In this document: one piece after another, positions 1 to 11,800 of the stretch | How the letters are laid out: each line of letters begins with the position of its first letter | Numbering within the stretch: position 1 is the stretch's first letter | Assembly: GCF_029227915.1 (NCBI RefSeq) | Contig: NC_079876.1 | Coordinates: forward strand, 35,755,828-35,819,827 | Length of the DNA stretch: 64,000 bases | Reading direction: 5' to 3' | Source: Hydractinia symbiolongicarpus | Lineage: Eukaryota; Cnidaria; Hydrozoa; Anthoathecata; Hydractiniidae | Position numbers and translations under genes: made by a program | The notes under the pieces: generated by a model | Database searches by the model: none | The model's input: only the letters and a program-made list of their open reading frames with translations | Told to the model about the DNA's origin: nothing

Positions 1-324
1 CATTAAAAACCCTCTTGAAACACTTAATAGGATTCTGATTTGGGTTTTAATTGTCCTGGGTACAATATTCGGGAGTAGTGTACACTAAAAGAGAGTGTAA
101 GAGCAATTTAGAAGCTGAGCCTGTTGGCAATTTTCACAGCGATTGTTGAAATTTGGTATTGTTATACAAAAGAATTGTGGGTAAACCACATATTTTTTAT
201 GTTTGTGAAGTTAACGCTATAATCTTTTATCTCTGGTTGCTGTAAAGAAAGAAACTACCAAGTCCTTGGAATTGCTTTTTTACTTGAGATCTTTTTTTGA
301 TAAACAAATAATTTCTTTTTTTAG
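1..324 (+). other. Intron of the RS-protein gene
   Basis: AT-rich intron sequence upstream of the first visible RS-protein exon. I see no further exon, repeat or RNA gene in it. Confidence 0.5.
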
Positions 325-3300
325 TGCACCTCCTCCAGCTCCAAAAATTTTAAAAAGGTATGTTTTTGGTATATTAAGATAAGGATGGAAAACCAATAAT
401 TCATGTAGTCTCTCTTTCAGGCATTTTCTCCTGTAGGAATCACATACACCATTTTCAAGTTATGACGAAATAGAACATATAAGCTGCTGCCAAATTAGCA
501 AAAAGTGTTATGTTTAATTTGTGTTGATTTCATTTACTAGTCGATAAAGCCCGTGTAAAAATCCACTGAGGCAAAATAAAAATGAAAAAAACCCAAAAAA
601 TGTTTTAAGAAATTTGTATACCTGTTGCCTTTATTGTATAGATCTTAAAACGCTGATCAAAAAAATGTATAGGATCGTGTACTTTTGAGAAACATTGCAG
701 AAATATTGGGTTTAAAGGTTTTTTGATGACATCATCAACCTGTCCATTCTGAAACGGTTTTGGGGACCCAGGTTTAGAAAAATTACCCAAATTGGTCCTA
801 GGTGGTCCCTAGTTACCCACACAGTGAAAAATCATTGACATCACCACCTTGTTTCCAAGTTATTGGCCTGAACGTTTTAGGTGCATTGTAATGGCTTCAT
901 TAATTTAATATAAGATATTGACGTTACAGTAGTTTATTGACGTCGCTCCTTAACGTCAGGAAATTTGACGTATTAGACATGCATTTTTTGGCACCATCAA
1001 AGGAAAATGAACACATTCACTTTGCCTGTTACGGACAGACACAGTCCCTGTGTTATTATATAGATTCATGTAGAAGATAAATTTTTTGAATAATTTAAAG
1101 TAGTGTTATAATTCACTAGAAAAGGTCAAAATAAAGGCATGAAACACTCAGTAAAAAGTTCGAAACACAACTAAATGTAACTTTAAACATATCATCAAAA
1201 TCATAAGTTAAACAGCCAATCAAAGGAAATATAATTTTCTTTAGCAATTGGGAGTTGTTTAATGTTCTTAATTGTTACAAGAAACATCAAATCAAAATTA
1301 TAAACGCTTCTCAAATTGAACTACCTTGCGTTTGAAAAAACAGAATCCTTGTTTTCTTAAATAATATTTTTCTTGCAGATATTTTAATTGCCTGAAGCCT
1401 CATAGAAAATTTAAAGCACTCACAAAATATACACCATATTGCACTTGGTGCAATGCAATAACTAGTACCCTAGAGAATAGAGCTTTGTCCTTTAATACCT
1501 GACATACCAAACTAACATTTAATTAAACTGACTGTTTTAAACACTAATGTGTTGTTGATAGAGAATAATTTATACATGCGTGTGAACACCAAAAAAATGC
1601 AATAAATAACAAGCAGTCATTTATTATATAGAATATTACACAATCATAATTCTTCTTTCTAGACGAGAATCAAAGTCACCAGAGCGTTCTTCCAAACGAA
1701 GCAGTAGGTAGGTCAAAAAGAACAATTGTGCGGAGCTTTACATAGTTTTAAATAAAAGTCTTACTTATAGTTGTAGGTTCAGCTATGAATGATGATGGTT
1801 AAGTTTTATGAGGGTAATCTTTACCCTCTTAAAATGTAATAAGTTTGAAATAAATTAATATAAAGCAAGCATTCGTTCTGACAGTTTTCTGCTTTTGTTA
1901 CTCCACTAAATGTATCCTATCCTACGCTACCATGCATGTTTTTCAAAGCAAGTACATTGTATATGTCTGTCTACAACAATAAAATATATGTCTGTCCAAG
2001 TATTTTTTGATGTTGGAGACAGTAATTATGACACTTATATGTCTGATGTAGTGTAAATATTGTGCCAACATATATATCCTTAGTTCAATCAGATATAAGT
2101 TGTTTGCAATTTTTTTTTATTAATATTTATGGTCTGTTTACATCTTTCCATGAGCACATATATAATGTTATATGTGGTGTTTTTTAGCATAATATCTAAA
2201 TTAAAGATAAAATACATCTAACTTAAATCCAGTTTTGTCTTGTGTTTTTGCCCAAACTGGTTTATTGTTGTCTCTTGCATTAAATGTTAATGTTTTTAGA
2301 ATTCCTTTTTTATCTCATTTATTTTATTAAATCAGCTCACAGTTTTTTTAATGGGGAATCAGGTTAATACCAGCATACCATTTTTTCTTCAGAAGGATTT
2401 CTAGACTTATGTACAAAATTTAACCATCACACTTTTTGAAATTTATAGCCCAATTTTTTTCTGTGTAACTGTGGAAGCAGTTAATGGCTCAGCTGTTATA
2501 TGTACGTTAAAGATATTGCTATCTAGATATTGCCATTGTTCAAGCACTGAAACACTGGTGAAAGTAATGCTGCTTAAAATTATAAGTCAATGTTGTTATT
2601 GAATGTATTAATAGTAAAATAGAATTTAGATAAATTTTAAAACAGTCCGTTTAATAATAAATTGAGCTTAACAGCCATCAAAATACTGCTAAATGTTTTG
2701 CTCTTATAGTGGATGATGCTATGATGTGTGTGTGTTATTGTTTTGGTATATTCAAGCTGTATACTTCATCAGTGCCAGGCCTTGCGTTTAGTTGAACTGT
2801 TGATTGATGAAACAATGTCAGCTACAGAAATATTACATAAGTGAAATCTGCAATTATTTTCTAAAATTATTTAAAACTGCAGTTAAAAGGTGTGTCCTTC
2901 CCTGGTCATTGTCTCTCTTCCTCTCAGTATTTTGTTAAGCAATATCTTCAACCTGTAACACTTGTATAAACAAATGGCAACAATTTACAGTCTTTTTTGT
3001 GACAGATAGTAGACTGTTAGATCTGGTGGCTTTAGGGTTAAAATATTCTTGTCTCATCTAAAATTTTCTTTTTTTTTATAGATCAAAGAGCAGTAGTTCA
3101 AGTAGCACCTCAAGCAGTTCTCGATCAAGGTAAATAAAGAATGCAGTTTTAGCAGTAACGCTAATTTGAGACATGGTATTTAATTTGTTACTAGCATGCA
3201 CTGGTAGCGTGGCTACAATTAAGTTGCCACTTTTATTGAAAAAAATAGAACAACGTTTTCAAAACGTCTCAATCAGGCTTGTGTTAACAAGGAGTGGAGA

Positions 3301-4567
3301 GTTCTTTGTTAAGAAAGATGTTGTTGAAATAGAAAACATTGTAAGTATATATCGAGATTCTGATGAGTGGAATGAATGGAGCAAGATTGGTGATAAGATT
3401 TTACATATTGAGTTAACTAAATGGGCTGATGCTATGTTAATTTCTCCACTGGGCGCAAATACATTGGCAAAGTTAGCCAATGGATTATGTGACAATTTGC
3501 TTACTTGTTTATGTCGAGCATGGAATTTTGAGAAGCCAATTTTTTTTGCACCTGCTATGAATACATTTATGTGGAATCATCCAATTACAAAACAGCATAC
3601 AGACACATTGATTGGTTGGGGATATGAAATGATTGCACCTATATCGAAAACATTAGCATGTGGTGATACTGGTATTGGTGCTATGGCAGAAGTAGACACT
3701 CTTGTAGAGCATTTAACAAAGTTATTTCATGACAGACCTTGCTAACATTTCACAACTTTTGTTTCTGTTGCTCAAATTAATTCCTATTAAAATTGTAATG
3801 TTGATATTCAGTGCTAAATATAGTGCAATTAATCTGTCATTGAGATTTTCTATTATTCTATTTTTGTTGTCCTTGATGTGCTGGTTGTAACAATTTATTA
3901 ATACCGCATTCCTATGTGTGATGCTTTAAGTATTACCTTTTAAGGCTTGTGTGCCTATATTCTTACATCATTGCATGGCTCCTGTAAAAAAGCCCATAGT
4001 TTCTAAGAAGAAAACTGCAATCTTCTTTAATATTGCCTTCACAAGAAAATAAAAGTCTACAAATCATATTTATAAAACATGATGTGACACGTTAAATGTT
4101 TAAATCGGCATTTGAATGTCTGAACAAAAATCAAATTGCAAAACTTTCCAGGTTTCCACAACCAAGGCAAAAGAGTTATTCACAATTTTGATACACATTG
4201 CATGGGAGCTGAAATTATTATTTCACAGGAACCTATTATGGTGGCATAGTAGTTATTCTAAAAAGCTAAAAATTTTGTAGGGAAATTAGTAAATTTCTTA
4301 CATAACAGAGGGTCAAGACTAAATTACTTTACCAGTATAACATTAATACTCTTAGAATTTTACCTTTAATCACTTCAATTTTTTATGTTTAGGAGTAGAT
4401 CAAGGTCACGTTCACACTCTCCACGTCGTCAATCATATTCCCGCTCGCCACGAAGGCGTTCTGGATCACCACGAAGACGTTCTCGCTCACCTCAGCAACA
4501 TTCACGTTCACCTAGAAGACGCTCTAGGTCACCACGAAAACGTTCTCGCTCGCCTCATCGAAGATAA
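325..4567 (+). CDS. C-terminal exons of an RS-domain (SR-type) protein; 5' part lies outside the window
   Basis: Four exons join in one open frame: 325-357, 1663-1707, 3082-3129 and 4393-4567 (stop TAA). All three internal junctions fall after the second base of an AG|N arginine codon and use clean GT donors and pyrimidine-rich AG acceptors. The product begins with a short proline-rich stretch (APPPAPKILKR), passes through a serine-rich linker, and ends in about 55 residues of RS/SPRR repeats. Such RS tails mediate nuclear-speckle localisation and contacts in splicing or exon-junction complexes and are phosphorylated by SRPK/CLK kinases (family knowledge). No RNA-binding domain lies in the visible part, so the family (RNPS1, SREK1, SRRM, PPIG and others all have such tails) cannot be decided. 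The last intron (3130-4392) hosts the PPCDC ORF on the same strand. The exon joins are mine and untested by transcripts. Confidence 0.7.
537..1064 (-). mobile_element. Non-autonomous Helitron (about 528 bp)
   Basis: Read on the minus strand, the element starts TCTATATAATAA and ends with an imperfect hairpin (GTGGATTTTTACAC core), a short spacer and CTAG, followed by a host T. A 5' TC start, a 3' hairpin plus CTRR end, and insertion between A and T are Helitron hallmarks. Near its 5' end it carries the GTCTGTCC motif shared with the other copies in this window. It has no Rep/helicase ORF. It lies in an intron of the RS-protein gene. The hairpin has decayed relative to the copies at 33.9 and 56.2 kb. 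Confidence 0.65.
1065..3081 (+). other. Introns of the RS-protein gene around the 1663-1707 exon
   Basis: Apart from the 45-nt exon at 1663-1707, this is AT-rich intron DNA. I see no additional gene or recognisable repeat. Confidence 0.4.
3173..3745 (+). CDS. PPCDC: Phosphopantothenoylcysteine decarboxylase, intronless
   Basis: This 190-aa ORF is complete. The enzyme is an FMN-dependent flavoprotein that decarboxylates 4'-phospho-N-pantothenoylcysteine to 4'-phosphopantetheine in cytosolic coenzyme A synthesis. Family signatures appear in order: the N-terminal flavin-binding TGSVATIKLPLL (residues 10-21); the catalytic His in LHIELTKWAD (about 78-87); ANTLAKLANGLCDNLLT (about 95-111); the PAMNTFMW substrate-binding motif (about 126-133); and the catalytic Cys in ACGDTGIGAMAE (about 162-173). 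The length is close to the roughly 200 aa of animal PPCDC, with no stop or frameshift. It has no introns and sits in the last intron of the RS-protein gene, its ATG 44 nt past the upstream donor. It could be a functional retrocopy or a native intronless gene. An ATTAAA at about 3786 could serve as its poly(A) signal. Confidence 0.93.
   Translation: MVFNLLLACTGSVATIKLPLLLKKIEQRFQNVSIRLVLTRSGEFFVKKDVVEIENIVSIYRDSDEWNEWSKIGDKILHIELTKWADAMLISPLGANTLAKLANGLCDNLLTCLCRAWNFEKPIFFAPAMNTFMWNHPITKQHTDTLIGWGYEMIAPISKTLACGDTGIGAMAEVDTLVEHLTKLFHDRPC
3746..4392 (+). other. Remainder of the last RS-gene intron / possible PPCDC 3' UTR
   Basis: AT-rich sequence between the PPCDC stop and the final RS exon. 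It holds a candidate ATTAAA poly(A) signal at 3786-3791; I see nothing else. Confidence 0.4.
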
Positions 4568-5284
4568 GGGAGATTCACTTTGTGGCAGATTGGTAGAGTA
4601 AGAACTATGCAAGCTGATAATAAAAACCCATTAAAGCTTGCTTTAGTTAAAGGAAATGACCCCTTCAAATTAGAGCTACCATATTACTAATTAAGAAAGC
4701 ACTTTTCTTGCCATTTTTTGTTTTTCAAGAAAGGAAAAAAGTTGATAGCCATAGATAAGTTCCTAGTTTCTATTTTTTACCTATAAGTTTTTTTTTCTTG
4801 GTAAGGTGTAAGGTATGTATCAAAAGTTTTGCCAAATACCCATTAAAAATGAAATGAATTAATACTCTAATTATTTTTCTTCTTTTTTTAGGTAAAACAC
4901 AAACAGTATGCGAGTCAGCCTAAGGCATTGAAAAAGAGCTGTCAAAGATTTTTTATTGTTACTGTAGAAAAACCAGTGTTCTTATAATTGAAGTTGTTAT
5001 TCTTGTTGTCTTTTTGTTTTTGATTGCTAACCTTAAAAAACTAACTAAACTAACAAAAAAAAGCTTACGGTCTATAGAAATGTCAGATTATCTAGATGAC
5101 AAGTCATTTGATGGCGTCAATTTCAACTGTTTAGCATATACATATGAACATAAGCAATGGTTTGGAAAGATGAAGATGCTTTTACTGGGTTGGGAGCTTC
5201 TTTTAAAGTAGAATTTCTTTTTTTTTTCACTCAGTTCATCTATACTAAATAGGGTAGAATGTGATTAACCGTGTCATCACACAG
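4568..5284 (+). other. RS-gene 3' region; no supported gene
   Basis: Sequence after the RS-protein stop codon. A good acceptor-like tract (pyrimidine run then AG) ends near 4900, so part may be a spliced 3' UTR exon. A 65-codon open stretch around 5014-5211 lacks an ATG at its start and resembles nothing I recognise. Confidence 0.35.
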
Positions 5285-5350
5285 AGAAGGTAAAATTCTC
5301 ATCAAAGTGATTGAAGTTTAACAAGATAATAATGAAGATGCGTTATATTA
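5285..5350 (+). pseudogene. Broken partial duplicate of the CCDC78-like motor exon
   Basis: About 65 bp here align closely with 6178-6243 inside the first exon of the downstream CCDC78-like gene. The shared core GTGATTGAAGTTNAACAAG matches the strand beta motif RVIEVQQDN of that motor. In this copy the glutamine codon CAA has become TAA, and the frame closes a few codons later. No splice sites or flanking motor sequence survive. It is therefore a decayed fragment left by a local tandem duplication, about 0.9 kb upstream of its parent and in the same orientation. Confidence 0.6.
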
Positions 5351-5815
5351 TCCAAAATTGTTGATTTTGTTTGCCTTGTATTTCAATTGGGGTTGCTGGT
5401 GCCAGAAAGCATCAGAAAGTCATCAGCAAGTTTCTTTTACATCAGGAGTTTTTAATGATTGTCTGTTTATGTTAAGCATACGATTCATATTTTGCAATAA
5501 ATGCACTTATATCAAAAAGATGATTCGTTCTAATTATTTCAGTGTTCCTTTTGTAATTATCTTTTTTGTTGACTTGACTTGACAAGTGCAAGAATTATTA
5601 TTCAATTTCTAACTTTTAGAAACATTTTTACTAGCCTCAGTGGAGGTATAATATTTCATAAGTATCACGGAAAAGTAACATTCTTTTTTTAATTTTTGTG
5701 GCCGCACTGTTGTAAATGAAACTCAGGATAGTTGAATTGTGTGTAGATATATTTCAAAACTTATTAATTATTTAGAACCTAGGCACATCATTATGGTTCT
5801 TTAAAAAATGTAGTC
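5351..5815 (+). other. Intergenic/5' flank of the CCDC78-like gene
   Basis: AT-rich flank between the broken duplicate and the CCDC78-like start codon. No ATG-initiated coding sequence or recognisable promoter element stands out. Confidence 0.35.
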
Positions 5816-8800
5816 ATGACTGCCATACAAGGATTCTGTAGAATATGTGACAGTGAGAAGAACACTCCAAAAGGAAAGGAGAAGTACACCATATCAGAAA
5901 ACCAAGTAACATACAATTCGACTAGTTATACCTTTAATAAAGTTTTTTACAAACCAAAAAGATATAACGAAATATACGCAGCATGTCTGGAAGATTTGGA
6001 AAGATATTTCTTAAGTGGATATAACACCTTGTTTTTATTTTTGGGTGCTGTCAAAAGTCAGTTGCTGCACAGTGATAAAGGACTATTAAGTTACATAATT
6101 GAGCAAATATACAATGCTTTTTCTAAACAATGCAAAGCTAAAGAGGGTAAAAAATCATCAACTTTATCATCGAACAGGAAAGATGAGATTCTAATCAGAG
6201 TGATTGAAGTTCAACAAGATAATATTAAAGATTTGTTATGTTTGCCGAAAGTATCTGCTCGTAACAAGTCATTATCTGGAAGGGACTCATCAACTAAACA
6301 TACTGATTCTATTCCCACATTGGAAACGCCGTCTCCAGTTGAAGGTAGATTGACAGACAGATATTAAATACTAAATTATTGGAATATTAATTTACTCTGG
6401 CAAGAGCTGGCTTAATTGTTTTATATCCAGTAAACTAATAAAATTTTCCCATTTTGGTTAAAAATATTGCATATTTTTTTCCCATCAACAATTTCCTTAT
6501 AGGTGTACAAGTTATAATTTCACTGGTTTAGGTAATGTTCAAGTTGTGGAAGATGATTTTAATGGCATCATGATAGAGAATGCAAAAGTGTTATCTTTGG
6601 GTACTCTATCGTCAACAGTTTTACTGAGCTCACTTCAAGAGTCTTTACATCAATCTGAAATTTCTAAGGATAGCACTACATCAAATCTCATCATTGAGCT
6701 TGCTCTCCAAAAGGTAAAATATTTCATGCTTTGTGGGTTGTTGTTTTAACAAGGATAGAACAAATATCCAGTACAAATTGATAGATATCAAGCTAGACCA
6801 AAAAATCAGGCAGTTTTCATTACCTTAAGTATTGATGATGAATGTTGATTTATAACAGACAAGATTGAAGCTAGCTAGAGTCTAAAATCATTTAAACCTT
6901 GAGTATTTTAATTTGCTTTTAGATTGTTGATGGATTTGATATTCCTGTTTCTTCCTGGTTTCGCTTTATATGCCTACCAGCTGCTTCCAATGAGAATGAG
7001 CAGTTTGTGAGCTCTGTAGATGTGCTTGAATCTTTTATAAGGCTGGCAACACCTCATGCTTATGATTCTGTCAACAGGTAAATAAAAATGTTTGAACATT
7101 TAAGGGTGTGTTTTCACTTTAATGTGAAGTGCTGGAATATCTTAAACATTATTTAACTCTAAAAACAATTGATAATTTTATAGCTTTTATTTAGATCACA
7201 TGTTACAGTGAAGATGTTGTCTGATATGATCGGAGGGAACTGCATAACTAATTTCATGTTATTAATGGAACCATACGTTTCGATGAGTAATAAACATTCT
7301 CTTGAAACAGCAACAAAGCTCTGTAAACTTTACAATTATCCAGTGGATAACTCGCCACATATGAAGGTAAAAATTGATAAAATAAGGACTTTATGTCAGT
7401 ACTTGGAATAGAAGAGGATCTTTTTAGGATTTCTCAAAATAACTTTTCACTTCACTTGAAATTAAATATTAAATAGTCCCAGCAAATTTGATACTATTGA
7501 TATTTTCGCACCAGATAAGTAGAGAGAGCATCAATTCTATTTTTTTATGAACAATAAAATTAATGTCATTGAGAAAAGAGTGGTATAATAAAAAAAAAAC
7601 ACATTTTTTTTACCTAAAACAGTCAGATAGATAAAGCTTATTTTGTTGGTTGTTAAGTAATTTTAACAAAAAACGGTTTTACAGAGTTTATTGCGACAGT
7701 ACCGAATCAAAATCAAAGCTCTGCAAAGAAATTTATCAAAGAATAAAAACATTGATGATGCTTTTATAGAAGAATTAAAAGAAAAAATAGCACATCTTGA
7801 TCAGGAAAATAAGCAACTGCACAATGAAAAAGAAAACTTGGAAAACATGATGAGTGACGTAAAGGAAAAATATAACAAGGCTGTTATTTCGCATGCTGAT
7901 ATTTCATCAAAAAATGTCTTTTCTACGGAAGAAAAGCTGAAGGTATAGTTGTCTTATGTACAAAGATAACATTCTCAATATAACTTACTGATATTGTTTT
8001 AAATCTAAGAACTATTTGTTTATTGGCTATGAGAACTGACCCCTGCAAGGGGTAACCAAAAACTCTTTTCAAAAAGTTTTATCATTTCCCTTTTTAAATG
8101 AATAGGAATGTGATCCTTTTAAAAAATTCTGATGATATTGTGAGTGAGATTAAAAGTATACTATTTTTAGATGTCGAAAGAAGCAATCGAACTGCGTATC
8201 CATACTAACAAAATTCAACAAGAGGCAGAGACACAGTTTTTTGAGTTGAAAAATAAGGTATTTTGACCTTCCTTTTCTTGGGCAGACCACAAGAGATTTA
8301 TTTTGTCTTTACATAAGAAATCGAAGACATCAGTGTTGTCTGCTATGCACAGCTTATATTGCCATATGTAATATTTGCATGTAATATTTGGTGTGCTTTT
8401 TTGACTTTTTTCTGAATATGGAATTTTGTTTTTTGTTTTAATTCAAATTGAACAATAATTCTAAGATTTTATGTCATGACAATCAAGGACTCTATAGCAA
8501 TTGTTGTACTTATCTTTCCTCTTTTTAGTTACTGGTTGAACAGGAAAAAACCTCAAAACTTGAACGCCATTTAGCCTTCGAAAGAAAGGTGCATACCGAT
8601 TTGAAAGAGAAATTTGATATTGTAAACAAGGACAAGAAAGATCTTCTTGAAGAATATATCAACTTAAAAGCGAACTATCAATCTGTGAAGACTCGATATC
8701 AGCAAGAGGTTAGCTAGATAACTCTTTGTAGAAATGTGCTAATGTTTACGTCTGTTTCAGAAATTTGAATTCTAATGAATAACTTAGGCGATATTTTTAT

Positions 8801-11800
8801 TTATGCCAACTCTCACATAATCGTAGTGTGTCCTGCACAAAACATGAGCACAATCGATAATCTATTTAGAGACGAATTTTTTATCTTTTAAACAACTGTT
8901 TTGACACTTGATAGCCCACGTACATGCAAAATAAACTTATAGGTTAGCTATCAATAACACATGTAAAAAGGCAAATTTAATGAAAAGTTGGCCAACGCAG
9001 GATACCTAAAAACACTTAGTGTGTGCTTTTAATTTTCTGGAAAAAAAATTTATCATTCAGTCAAAAGCTGTTTCATGATTGTGGTTTCATTTGCTAAATA
9101 TTCAGCTGTAATCACAGCCTGTCCCAAACAATGGTACTGCCACCTTTGGAATTGTGTTTGACTAAGTATTAAAACAAACACTATAATACATCTTTGCATA
9201 AGGATGGGTAATTCACAAAACTTCTATCAATAATAACTATTAGCAAGTAATTCGGAAGATATAAAAACTTGAATTTGCAGTGGGCACTTAATGCTGTTCC
9301 CAATACTAAATAATGTTATGATCCTTGGTTTATTGCTAGTTACTTGCAAGTATGTAAATTGGCTAGCCTTATTATTTTCTCCATTCCTTAAATAGCTCAC
9401 AATATTAACAGTATTTTTTTAAAAAATTGTTTATAACAACTTTTGCAAGTTTTCTTCCAACCTATTTGCATTGTTGTATAAGCACGTAAATGAGAAAAGA
9501 AATTCAAGGTACGTACCAATAGCTAGGTGTGATGTTTTTGAATAAAGACATCCAAACTTGTCTTGTTCCTGCCTCCAGTTATAACTTGAAAAGTTATGCA
9601 CCAAGCAGCTTTTTGATTTTCACCAGCAAAGGCGGAATCTTTAATATCGCCTGAGGACGCCCAAAACTTATCCAGGCTAAAGCCCAAGTCCTCGAGTTGA
9701 CAGATTTATTTCTAGTTTTAAGCCAATAAGAATCCTAACAGTACAACAAATTGTTTTATTATCCAATGAACAATACTTTATTTTAAAGTTTATATGCTAT
9801 CGAGTGTTAAAGCTCATGCAGTGTAGCATAATGAAGATTGTCTTATAATGTGCCATCTTTGATGTTATTAACGTTTCCCTTTAATAATTACGTCATTTTC
9901 TTCTGTACTATTTTGCAAGCACCTAGACTAAAGCTATATTCAGCAGAACTAATTAATTATTCATGAACTTTAATTTAAAGAGAAATTGTTGAGGCTGAAT
10001 ATTTTTGTGAAAGATAATGCATTATAGCCATAAAATTGTGACAAGTGTGTTATAAAAGAAAAGTTACCTTTCGTAAATGATTATGTAAGAAATAATTTGC
10101 TGCCACCTTTAAAGATATTTTCCAAGCTGTTTTTCAGAGAAAAAGAGAAAATACATAAATTTTCAGTTGGTTTACACATCTGATGTGGGAAAAAAAATTA
10201 AAAATGCAGAGAATTTTTATATGATAATTTATGCTTATGTTGGCTATTTAATTTATGCATTCTTTTATATATTATTAAGTAACATGTGCAAATACTAAGG
10301 TGTCTTACTCTTAATGTGTCGCCTAGTGGTTATGAAGTTTGCTTCGTAATGTAAAGGTTGGTGCTTCATGACATAGCGCGGCCATGTTTGACAAGTGCCT
10401 TTACCACAGCTACGTGTCAACCCATGCCATGTTAGGAAAATTTTGTAGGCAATGTCGGTGTATACTAATGTATACATTCACAACACAGGACTGACATGAT
10501 AACAGTGTTTCCAACACTAAACTGACTATATCCTATATTTATCCCGGTTGCATGTTTACTAGTATTACTTGCGATATTTCTTTTACAGAAATCTACAAAT
10601 GAAGGGCTAAATGAAATGGTCTGCAAATTGTCAGAGATAAAAGAAAAAATGGATGTTGAGAAAACAGATTTACAGTGTCAGCAAATCAAGGTAGGTCAGA
10701 AGTAGCAAAAAGCAGAAATAATTGGAATAAAAAGAAAGAAAAGCAATAATAATGTTACCTGTTGCTACCTTATGTTACTATGGGGCTGCTTAAATGTAAA
10801 AAATGTTAACAACCTCATGTTTAAATAATAAAGACAACTTAGTCTTTAATTGAAAAAACTACACATAATAAAAAACTGAGCACTAAGTGCCTAAACCTTA
10901 ATTTATCTTTTTCACCAAAAAATTATTCATGATGGAAAAACAATATAACAAGATCTCAATCACGTGAAATTTATTTTTTTGTTTTAGCATTTTAATGAAC
11001 AGCTTCATAAGTTGAAATTAGCATTATCAAATAACAAGAAACAGGTAAATCTTTGAAGTTGTTTACGGGTAACAGAGTCAATTTTACATACATGAATACC
11101 ATATTGTTTGTTTGTGTTTCATAAAGTCACCTGATTTATTTACATTGGCGCACTGTGGATATAGAAATGGATCCTTTAGTTAGATCGAACAATTTTTTTC
11201 ATATTCTCTTTTTATCAGGTGGAGGTAGAAGAGAATGAAAGTTTGCTTAAGGTGAGATTCCTCATCACAATCACAATACGAAAAACAAAATTGAATATGA
11301 CAGGTGGTGGTGGTGATTCGTTATCTTTGTCATCTCCTATAAGTCCTAACCATTTTTTTTTCGTATTAGAATTTTGTTGATCATGATGAAGTCAGTGACA
11401 ATTATATGAAGCAACTTCAAGAAAAGCACCACAAAGAGCTGCAGTCATTGGAGAATTTGATGTTTGTGTATTTTATGGTTATTTAATAGTTAAAGTTAAG
11501 CTCCATGCTTTAATAAACATCTCTCTTTTATTGTAAATCAAATACAGAACGAAGTAGTATTGTATGTTCAGAGAGAAGTGAAATTGATGTGTAATTTGAA
11601 TATATAATGTTGCCTCTTCACGAAGACGAGACTGATAAGTAACATGTTCTATGTTTAGATTTTCGCTGAAGAAGAAACTTGTACAGAGTGAAGAAACAAT
11701 ATTCACATATCAAAGAAAACTTGCTCAAACTACTTCAGTAATTTGTCATTCTGTAAACTTTATGTCATCGAGAGTTAACTGTTTAATCTTTCTATCTAAT

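Noticed and set aside
5014-5211. 65-codon frame after the RS-protein gene
   Set aside because: It starts at a TTG and matches no family; it may be 3' UTR or decayed sequence.
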